DNA from: an uncultured Coriobacteriaceae bacterium
Lineage (GTDB): Bacteria; Actinomycetota; Coriobacteriia; Coriobacteriales; Atopobiaceae
Direction: 5' to 3'
Assembly: GCA_902793465.1 (NCBI GenBank)
Contig: CADBDT010000022.1
Span: forward strand, 4,585 to 68,380
Length of the DNA stretch: 63,796 nucleotides
Below are positions 57,253 through 63,796 of the stretch, piece by piece. The notes below the pieces were generated by a model. It searched no databases. It was given only the letters and a program-made list of their open reading frames with translations, and was not told where the DNA came from. Both the position numbers and the translations under genes were made by a program. Each line of letters opens with the position of its first letter. Position 1 is the stretch's first letter.

Positions 57253-58269
57253 CTAAAAGCGTTTGCGTGCTCCCGGACCATCGGATTGCTCGATAGCTGC
57301 CACCAGACGTAACGCACTTTGATTAAGCGCACTGATCGTCTTCACGTCGTCATACCAAAACTCAAACACTCGCTTGCCGAGGGTCTGGTAATCAAGCCGC
57401 CGCTTATGGTCGATTCGCGGATTGTCTCCCTCTACGTGCACGTGGCCCAAATACTCAACAGCCGCCTGGTATCCCACAAGCTGAAAATCTGGGGTAATGG
57501 TTCGCCAGTTGATCAACGCCTTCTCTGCCTTGGTTAGTTGCAACTCCTCATTTGCCTTGTAATCGCACAGCGTTAAGCCCCCGTAACGACTAGGGTAAAA
57601 GAGCGCAGGGCCCAAAAACGACTCCTGCGGCGAGCCGGAAAGATCATATGCCAGATTGGCCGCCTCGCGAGCCATGCGCAATCCATGTTCTCGCCCGTGA
57701 GGCTCAAGAAAATCCCGAATCTGCTGAATGTTCGTGAGCGGGCTCGTCTTATAAGTCACATCGCCGCAAAGCGGGTCAAACGGGTCGTGGGCATAGGTGC
57801 CGCACAGCTCCAGACATAGCTTCACCAGCCTAAGCACCCCGACCTCACGTGAAAGCTCTTGAGCATGAACGTGGCGCGCTATTGTCTTTGCCATAGAAAG
57901 GACAATCTTTGGCGGCGACTGAACGAACACGCACGTTGAAGGTGGCACCAAAGCCGAGGGATGCTCGTCATCCACAGACGCGAGTTGGAGATATGCGTTC
58001 TTGCGCTTGGTGCTTGAATCCACCGAGCAGCGGGTGCCCGCCGTTCGAATTCGGTCGCTGGCATGGGGGACCACAATGCCGAGTTTTCGAGACTCGGGTA
58101 CCTGCAGGTAGGCAAGGAGTCCGCCCATGTCGAGGCGACTCAAGTTAACGCGCTGGGTGTCTAGGGCCGTTGGCGCGTTTTTCTCAGTGGTGGCCAGGCC
58201 AAGACATGGGTCGCGTAGCACGGTACGCGTCATGTGGAGCGATGTTATTTGATCCAAATAAATATCCAT
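57253..58269 (-). CDS. Protein of unknown function with a possible PD-(D/E)XK-like C-terminal half
   Basis: 338 residues from the ATG at 58269 (MDIYLDQITSLHMTRTVLRD), where similarity-like sequence begins. A GTG at 58350 would add 27. Neither has a clear ribosome site. Near the end, AAVEYLGHVHVEGDNPRIDH then KRRLDYQTLGKRVFEFWYDD gives E...D...K spacing followed by strand-helix, as in Vsr/DUF559-like nuclease folds (ExLG, DxxRxxxLxxxGxxVxxFxxxD). No HTH was found. It lies alone between two doublets of the 123-bp element and has lower GC than its surroundings. Confidence 0.6.
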   Translation of the reverse strand: MDIYLDQITSLHMTRTVLRDPCLGLATTEKNAPTALDTQRVNLSRLDMGGLLAYLQVPESRKLGIVVPHASDRIRTAGTRCSVDSSTKRKNAYLQLASVDDEHPSALVPPSTCVFVQSPPKIVLSMAKTIARHVHAQELSREVGVLRLVKLCLELCGTYAHDPFDPLCGDVTYKTSPLTNIQQIRDFLEPHGREHGLRMAREAANLAYDLSGSPQESFLGPALFYPSRYGGLTLCDYKANEELQLTKAEKALINWRTITPDFQLVGYQAAVEYLGHVHVEGDNPRIDHKRRLDYQTLGKRVFEFWYDDVKTISALNQSALRLVAAIEQSDGPGARKRF

Positions 58270-58618
58270 GGGGCTATGGTATGGCTGTTCGAAGGCAATG
58301 GCCCTAAGAGTTTTTGACGGACTTGCAGCGAGGTTACGCATAAGTTGCACCGTTTGCTCGAAAAGCTACATATATGCAGGTAAATAGCGTCGTATGATTT
58401 GGCGCCCATACGGCAAAAAAGCGCAGTTGGGTAAAAATCGGCTTTATATGGGGTGTTGGAAGCAGTTTTATGCAAAGTGAGAAAAAAGTTGGTTTGGGCA
58501 CAAGCTCGCGTGTTTTCGCCGTGGATGGCCGCGGGTTTGTCGATGGCGGGATTATATAGGTTGGCGACTGTGCCGGACTGCCAGGTTTGACTCGTCTGTT
58601 CCGTCCGGCTGCCTGGTG

Positions 58619-58741
58619 CATCAAAGTCGCAACGTGCGCACTAGACGTCGCGGAAATAGCGCTTGGTGCGCGGTGCGGGCCCCGCAGTGCGCACGAAGCG
58701 CCCTTTTGCGGACGTCCAGTGAGCAGGTTAAGGTATTTATA
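58619..58741. repeat. 123-bp dyad element (first of doublet)
   Basis: CATCAAAGTCGCAACGTGCG ... GGTTAAGGTATTTATA, with middle arms GCGCTTGGTGCGC / GCGCACGAAGCGC. Confidence 0.9.
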
Positions 58742-58821
58742 CCGTGCAGACAAAGTCGCCAACGATGGGGACGAGGTCGGAGCTGTCTGGCCGGCGCGCG
58801 CCATGCCGTCGGCAAACCTGG

Positions 58822-58944
58822 CATCAAAAACGCAACGTGCGCACTAGACGTCGCGGAAATAGCGCTTGGTGCGCGGTGCGGGTCCCGCAGTGCGCACGAA
58901 GCGCCCTTTTGCGGACGCCCAGTGAGCAGGTTAAGGTATTTATA
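58822..58944. repeat. 123-bp dyad element (second of doublet)
   Basis: Nearly identical to the copy at 58619 and in the same orientation, 203 bp further on. Confidence 0.9.
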
Positions 58945-59204
58945 AAGCGGTCACCCCAGGGCGGATCGTCCGTAACGTACGTAAGAGAGCGCCGTCCCTA
59001 GGCGTACTTTTCGGGAAACCTTGGGTAGAGTCGGGCCAAGCGATGGGTGGACTGCGCGTTTGTTCCCAGCTCATCCCGCGATCTCGTGCAAGCCGAACGC
59101 CACCCGTGGTCCGTTCGTGGAAGCGAGACCGTCCCCAATTTGCGGCTCCCATCCACGCAGATGATACACTGGAGGGGCAACGCATAGCGAGAGGGGAGCA
59201 AGCA

Positions 59205-60458
59205 ATGGCATGGAACACCAACGTGCTCGTGGGGCAGTCAGGCGGACCGACAGCTGCCATCAACGCGAGTCTGGCGGGAGTCTTTGACACAGCCCGTGAC
59301 CTAGGGGCGCATGTGCTGGGCATGCGGTACGGAATAGAGGGGTTCCTAGACGGGCGCATTCTGCACCTGGACCGAACGCTGGGCGACCCCATGGACATCG
59401 AGCTGCTGCGACGCACGCCGTCGAGCTTTTTGGGCAGCTGTCGCTTTAAGCTGCCGCAGGTGGACGAGGACCCGGCGTTCTACGAGGATGCCTTTAGGAA
59501 GTTTGAGGAGTCGCGCGTGGGCGCGGTGCTCTACATTGGTGGCAACGACTCCATGGACACCATAGACAAGCTTAGCCAGTGGGGTGCGCGCGTGGACAGC
59601 GACATTCGCTTTATAGGCATTCCCAAGACGATAGACAACGACCTCGTGGGCACCGACCACACGCCTGGTTACGGCAGTGCGGCCAAGTTTATTGCCACCA
59701 CGATGCGCGAGATTACCCGCGACTCCAGCGTGTACGACCTCAAGAGCGTCACGTTTGTGGAAATTATGGGTCGCGACGCAGGTTGGCTTACGGGCGCAGC
59801 CTGCCTAGCCGGCACAAAGGGCAACCCCATACCCGACCTCGTGCTGCTGCCCGAGGTAACGCTTAACCAAGAGGCGCTTTTGGACCGTCTGTCGCTCTTG
59901 CTTGAGCGCAAGAACACAGTGGTGGTGGCGGTAAGTGAGGGCGTGCGCCATCGCGATGGCACGCTGTTGTGCGAGGCTGCGGCCGAGGCGGCGGACGGCA
60001 CGCGACTGGATGCCTTTGGCCACGTTGCGTCGCTTTCTGGCACCGGGCGCTACCTGGCAAGCGTTACGCGCGCGGCGCTGGGGTGCAAGACGCGTGCCAT
60101 CGAGCTCTCCACCCTGCAGCGCTGTGCGAGCCATGTGGCCAGCGCTACCGACCTGGCCGAGGCGTATGCGCTGGGCGGTGCGGGCGTGTTGGCTGCAAGC
60201 GAAGGCAAGACGGCCATGATGAGCGCAATAAAGCGCATATTTGACAAGCCCTACCTGTACGATACTACCCTTACGCCCATTGCGGAGGTTGCCAACAAGG
60301 AGCGCAAAGTGCCGCGCGAGTTTATATCGCTAGACGGCATGGGGGTTACGGCTGCGTTCGAGCGCTACGCGCGCCCGCTCATAGAGGGGGAGGTCTCCTC
60401 CACGTACCAGGGCGGCGTGCCGCATCACATTTCGCCGCTGGACGGCGACCGCGCGTAA
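59205..60458 (+). CDS. pfp: Diphosphate-dependent 6-phosphofructokinase
   Basis: 417 residues. Phosphorylates fructose 6-phosphate in glycolysis. QSGGPTAAINASLAGVF starts the fold. YIGGNDSMDT has Asp where ATP-dependent enzymes have Gly (G104), and IPKTIDNDLVGTDHTPGYGS has Lys at the other diagnostic site (124). Both together mark pyrophosphate as donor. EIMGRDAGWLTG binds the sugar phosphate. GAGGGGAG precedes the ATG at 59205. The frame is open 54 codons further without homology. The 260 bp before it hold no gene. It is transcribed alone. Confidence 0.93.
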   Translation: MAWNTNVLVGQSGGPTAAINASLAGVFDTARDLGAHVLGMRYGIEGFLDGRILHLDRTLGDPMDIELLRRTPSSFLGSCRFKLPQVDEDPAFYEDAFRKFEESRVGAVLYIGGNDSMDTIDKLSQWGARVDSDIRFIGIPKTIDNDLVGTDHTPGYGSAAKFIATTMREITRDSSVYDLKSVTFVEIMGRDAGWLTGAACLAGTKGNPIPDLVLLPEVTLNQEALLDRLSLLLERKNTVVVAVSEGVRHRDGTLLCEAAAEAADGTRLDAFGHVASLSGTGRYLASVTRAALGCKTRAIELSTLQRCASHVASATDLAEAYALGGAGVLAASEGKTAMMSAIKRIFDKPYLYDTTLTPIAEVANKERKVPREFISLDGMGVTAAFERYARPLIEGEVSSTYQGGVPHHISPLDGDRA

Positions 60459-60536
60459 GGGTGAGAGTTGCGAGTGGGCCGCAGGTGGGAAGTGGAGTAC
60501 CATCTGCGGTCCACTGCTGCAAGTGTGTTCGCTTGT

Positions 60537-60659
60537 CATCAAAAACGTAACCTGCTCACTGGACGTCCGCGAAAGGCCGCTTCGTGCGCACAACGGGGTC
60601 CATACCGCGCACGAAACGCGATTCCCGCGACGTTTAGTGAGCAGGTTGCGATTTTGATG
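60537..60659. repeat. 123-bp dyad element, reverse orientation (first of doublet)
   Basis: Ends CATCAAAAACGTAACC and GGTTGCGATTTTGATG pair along their length. Outer arms have CTGCTCACTGGACGT with TAGTGAGCAGG, so GCGCAC of other copies is GCTCAC here on both sides. Confidence 0.9.
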
Positions 60660-60739
60660 TCAGGTTTGCCAACGGAGCGGCACGCGCCGCCCAGACAGCG
60701 CCGACGTAGCCCCCATTGCTTACGACCTTGTCTACGCTA

Positions 60740-60862
60740 CATAAATACCTTAACCTGCTCACTGGACGTCCGCGAAAGGCCGCTTCGTGCGCACAACGGG
60801 GTCCATACCGCGCACGAAACGCGATTCCCGCGACGTACAGCGCGCAGGTTGCGATTTTGATG
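60740..60862. repeat. 123-bp dyad element, reverse orientation (second of doublet)
   Basis: Same orientation as 60537, 203 bp on. The left arm has CTGCTCAC and the right GCGCGCAGG, so the outer stem is partly mismatched. Confidence 0.9.
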
Positions 60863-60932
60863 CCCAGTCCAGCCCGGCGTACCACCGCCAGCGCGCCACC
60901 GCGAGCGGGAGCCGCCTCCCGCCGCGTCCGCG

Positions 60933-61793
60933 CTACTCCACCGGCTGGATGCCCATGCCAATAAGGTCGGGTCCCGTGTGAACGATAAGGTCTGCCGAAA
61001 GGCCGGATCTTACAACGTCCACAATATTGCCAATTTCTGCACGTAGGCGTGCCTCGAGCTCATCGAACAGATCGTTGTTGTCGGTGCAGCAAATGCCAAT
61101 GCGCACCTTGTTAAACCGCACGGCGCGATCGTGCACCAGGCGGATTTCGGCCGCTATGGCACGGTCCCATCCGCGTGTCTTCTTTGCCACCACATAGCGG
61201 CCCTCGGGGTCGCACATAATAACGGGCTTGATGTTAAGCACGCTGCCAAGCCGGTACGTAACGGCGCTAATGCGGCCGCCCTTGTAGAGGTAGTCAAGCG
61301 TCTTTGTGGTAAAGAACACGTCGCTCTTTTCGGAAAGGTCGTTAAGGCGCGCCTCGAGTTCGCCAAACGGCACGCCCTCCTCTACCATGCGCACGGCTTG
61401 CATAACAACCATTCCTGCAACCACGCCTATGCTCTTGGTATCTATTATTACCATGGGAAAGTCGCTTACTAGGCGCGACACCATATGCACCGTTTGGTTT
61501 GTGGCCGAAAGCGTGCCCGATATGGTAACAAACACGCCGCACTCGTAGCCGTCAGCCTGCGCCTGCTTAATGGTATTGAGTATCTGCTCCGGCGTAGGCA
61601 GGGAGGTGGTGGGTATTTCCTGCTCAAAGCGGCGGATAACTTCGTCGGTGGTTATGTCCACGCCGCTCCTGTATGTGTTTCCGTCCTTATAGTTAATGAG
61701 CAGCGGAACAACACGCACGTCGTGCTCGCGAACAAAGCTTTCGGGCGTGTTGGTTCCGGAGTCGGTCAATATTGCAATACGCTGGCCGTTCAT
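60933..61793 (-). CDS. DegV-family fatty-acid-binding protein
   Basis: 286 residues. RIAILTDSGTNTPESFVREH is the DegV start, PTTSLPTPEQILNTIKQAQA the conserved T-S-Q/L-P-T motif, and FVTISGTLSATNQTVHMVSR and DYLYKGGRISAVTYRLGSVL the lipid-head loops. DegV/FakB proteins hold a fatty acid for FakA kinase in phospholipid synthesis. No FakA gene is in the window. GGAGG precedes the ATG. Divergent from nhaA, with 92 bp between. Confidence 0.95.
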   Translation of the reverse strand: MNGQRIAILTDSGTNTPESFVREHDVRVVPLLINYKDGNTYRSGVDITTDEVIRRFEQEIPTTSLPTPEQILNTIKQAQADGYECGVFVTISGTLSATNQTVHMVSRLVSDFPMVIIDTKSIGVVAGMVVMQAVRMVEEGVPFGELEARLNDLSEKSDVFFTTKTLDYLYKGGRISAVTYRLGSVLNIKPVIMCDPEGRYVVAKKTRGWDRAIAAEIRLVHDRAVRFNKVRIGICCTDNNDLFDELEARLRAEIGNIVDVVRSGLSADLIVHTGPDLIGMGIQPVE

Positions 61794-61885
61794 TCTATCC
61801 TCCGCTTGTTATAACTCTTTGCGAACAGCGCTAAGGACTATAGCACTTGCTGTAAAATATTGCTAAAGCGAGAAGGAGCGTTGGC

Positions 61886-63313
61886 ATGCTAAAAAAGCCT
61901 TTGCGCGAAGAAGACGTGCCCGACGTATCGGAACTCGACGATACGCAGAGCATGCGTGAGTTTATTTTTGATGAGCCTGCTGTTATTAGGCGGCTTGAGC
62001 AACGTTCGGCTTTTGAGGGTATAACCTCAAATGGCACAATAGCTGCCGCATTTATGGTGTTTGCGGCCATCCTTGCGGTAATTGTGGCAAACTCACCGGC
62101 ATATTTTGTGGTAGAGGAAATCCTTATGGCGCCCATAGGGTTTACCCTCGGGCCCCTAGACACCCAGATGCCAATTGAGGCATTTATAAACGACGGACTC
62201 ATGTCTGTGTTCTTCCTACTGGTAGGCATAGAGCTTAAGTACGAGATGACCGTGGGACAGCTCCGTCGCCCGCGGCAGGCGGCTCTGCCCATGCTTGCCG
62301 CCGTGGGTGGCGTGCTTGTGCCCGCGTTGCTGTTCTTCCTCTTTAACCCCGGCGAGACCGCCAACGGCTGGGCCATACCCATAGCCACCGACATCGCCTT
62401 TGCGTTGGGAGTCATGTCGCTCTTGGGCAATCGGATTGCCCCAGAGACCAAGGTGTTTTTCCAGACCCTCGCTATAGCCGACGACATACTGGCCATCGTG
62501 GTCCTGGCGCTGTTTTACGGACAAGCCCTGGACATTGCGTGGTGTGCCGCTGCGATAGGGACCGTTCTTATATTGGCACTCCTCAACGGCGCACGCGTGT
62601 ACTCGCTCAAGCCCTATGCGGTGGTGGGCATTCTTTTGTGGGTGTGCATGTACAAGTCTGGAATCCACGCGACGCTTGCGGGCGTAGTTCTTGCGTTCTT
62701 TTTGCCTGCGCAGTCTGATATCCGTCTTTCGGCGCTGCACGAGTGGCTGGACGTGTGGGCAACCGAGCTGGACGACAACTACGATGACGATGCGCACGTG
62801 CTGGGCCAGCACGACTTTACCGACGACGCCAACATAGTGGAGCGCGTAATGCACCACGTAACGCCGCCGCTGCTCCGCGCCGAGCGCAACATTTCCGTAT
62901 TGGTTAACTTTGGTATCTTGCCTCTGTTTGCGTTCGCAAACGCGCAGGTACGCCTTGTGGGCGAAAACATTGCCGACATTGTGGCCAACTCCGTTACGCA
63001 GGGTGCGTTTGTTGGTGCCTTTGTGGGCAAGCCGCTGGGAATAATTCTGGTTACGTTTGTGCTCGTACGCGTTGGCTTTGCCAAACTGCCGCGACATATG
63101 GACTGGATTCAGGTGGCCGCCGTAGGCATTATGGGCGGACTCGGCTTTACCATGTCCATCCTTATTGCGGGGCTTGCGTATGCGGATCCATCGCTTGTTA
63201 TGGCCGCTAAATGCGCGATTCTGGCAGGCTCCGTGTGCTCCGGCGTTGCGGGCATCCTGTTTGTGCACGTTGCGCATGTGGTAAAGCACAAGCGAGTGGG
63301 GAGTAGCGGGTAG
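61886..63313 (+). CDS. nhaA: Na+/H+ antiporter NhaA
   Basis: 475 residues, about eleven or twelve membrane helices after a ~45-residue acidic cytoplasmic start. Key sites: the LMSVFFLLVGIELKYEMTVG helix, PIATDIAFALGVM (Asp of helix IV), AIADDILAIVVLALFYG with the paired aspartates (D163/D164 in E. coli) and SGIHATLAGVVLAFFLP. A ~50-residue acidic loop between helices (ATELDDNYDDDAHV) is longer than in E. coli. It exports sodium in exchange for protons. AAGGAG precedes the ATG, and TAAAAT upstream may be its -10. Confidence 0.96.
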   Translation: MLKKPLREEDVPDVSELDDTQSMREFIFDEPAVIRRLEQRSAFEGITSNGTIAAAFMVFAAILAVIVANSPAYFVVEEILMAPIGFTLGPLDTQMPIEAFINDGLMSVFFLLVGIELKYEMTVGQLRRPRQAALPMLAAVGGVLVPALLFFLFNPGETANGWAIPIATDIAFALGVMSLLGNRIAPETKVFFQTLAIADDILAIVVLALFYGQALDIAWCAAAIGTVLILALLNGARVYSLKPYAVVGILLWVCMYKSGIHATLAGVVLAFFLPAQSDIRLSALHEWLDVWATELDDNYDDDAHVLGQHDFTDDANIVERVMHHVTPPLLRAERNISVLVNFGILPLFAFANAQVRLVGENIADIVANSVTQGAFVGAFVGKPLGIILVTFVLVRVGFAKLPRHMDWIQVAAVGIMGGLGFTMSILIAGLAYADPSLVMAAKCAILAGSVCSGVAGILFVHVAHVVKHKRVGSSG

Positions 63314-63337
63314 GGGCCGCGGCGCGGGCGTACTTGT

Positions 63338-63460
63338 CATCAAAAACGCAACGTGCGCACTGGACGGCTCGAAAAGAGCGCTTCGTGCGCGGTACGGGCC
63401 CCGCAGTGCGCACGAAGCGACATTTCGCGGACGTCCAGTGAGCAGGTTAAGAGTTTTATG
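63338..63460. repeat. 123-bp dyad element after nhaA (first of doublet)
   Basis: CATCAAAAACGCAACGTGCG ... GAGCAGGTTAAGAGTTTTATG, with perfect middle arms GCGCTTCGTGCGC and GCGCACGAAGCG-. Confidence 0.9.
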
Positions 63461-63599
63461 TCGTGGAGATCCAAGGGAAGGCGCGGCCCGCATGGTGTAG
63501 GGGCGCCCGGCTTGCGACAAGCTCGTGCAACGGAGTCCCCGTTGCCGCCGCCCGTGACGCCAAGGGCCCCGACCCTGCTTCGCGCGCCAGTACCCCTAA

Positions 63600-63722
63600 C
63601 ATCAAAGTCGCAACGTGCTCACTAAACGTCTTGGAAAGCGCGTTTCGTGCGCGGTACGGGCCCCGCAGCGCGCACGAAGCGACATTTCGCGGACGTCCAG
63701 TGAGCAGGTTAAGAGTTTTATG
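63600..63722. repeat. 123-bp dyad element (second of doublet)
   Basis: CATCAAAGTCGCAACGTGCT ... GGTTAAGAGTTTTATG, same orientation as the copy at 63338. The outer left arm has GTGCTCACT matching AGTGAGCAG on the right. The final 74 bases of the window are GC-rich simple sequence without a feature. Confidence 0.9.
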
Positions 63723-63796
63723 CGAGAGCGGGCGTCCCCGGATCGCCAGCGCCCCGGCCCGCGCCCGCGCCCCGCGCCCCGGCCAGCGCCCGCGCC

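Noticed and set aside
56643..58944. CRISPR array interpretation of the repeated 123-bp elements
   Set aside because: Units are too long, internally palindromic, irregularly spaced, present in both orientations, and there are no cas genes.

Overview
The window looks like chromosomal DNA of a high-GC anaerobic actinobacterium, most likely class Coriobacteriia. The grounds are actinobacterial-type RpoB/RpoC, PPi-type phosphofructokinase, fused FeoA-FeoB, DegV, YhgE/Pip proteins, and many intergenic palindromes such as AGGGGACAGTCCC. Genus cannot be fixed from the sequence alone.

Layout. 1-3515: end of an Rpn-type nuclease gene, then cysS-rlmB-rae1. 3516-8412: a worn region with a SpoVA-like membrane protein, three decayed genes, a palindrome array, a GNAT acetyltransferase, and a tRNA-Thr whose 3' end is duplicated downstream as an integration scar. 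8657-12371: a minus-strand redox operon (aldo/keto reductase, SUMF1-flavodoxin Tat lipoprotein, haem-type membrane protein, MerR) behind one MerR-type promoter. 13171-21722: Nudix hydrolase, a HATPase-like/dicarboxylate symporter fusion, an HD-hydrolase/kinase fusion, two VOC paralogues, a CBS protein, a STAS antagonist and a secreted HExxH protein. 22252-28336: a lipoprotein with two large YhgE/Pip membrane proteins. 28572-35566: pyruvate kinase, FeoAB, TetR, a LURP-one protein and a ClC channel. 35992-52070: tRNA-Tyr, tRNA-Met, tuf, rpmG, tRNA-Trp, secE, nusG, rplK, rplA, (zinc-ribbon protein), rplJ, rplL, rpoB, rpoC. 52447-63313: ArsR plus a zinc/cadmium-type P-type ATPase, a barnase-barstar pair, a possible nuclease-fold protein, PPi-phosphofructokinase, DegV and NhaA.

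In Bacillus, cysS-rlmB-rae1 lies next to rpmG-secE-nusG-rplKAJL-rpoBC. Here the two halves are about 34 kb apart, and palindromic elements sit in most junctions of the second half.

Two observations stand out. First, twelve intergenic copies of a dyad element, each exactly 123 bp, share one geometry (position i pairs with 124-i). Sequence varies between copies while stems stay paired. One copy (32608-32730) replaces the GCGCAC of the others with GTACAC in all four arms. Ten copies occur as same-orientation doublets. Second, RpoC ends in a domain that aligns without gaps to the C-terminal domain of the RNA polymerase alpha subunit and keeps five of its DNA-contact residues (R265, N268, G296, K298 and E302 in E. 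coli numbering).
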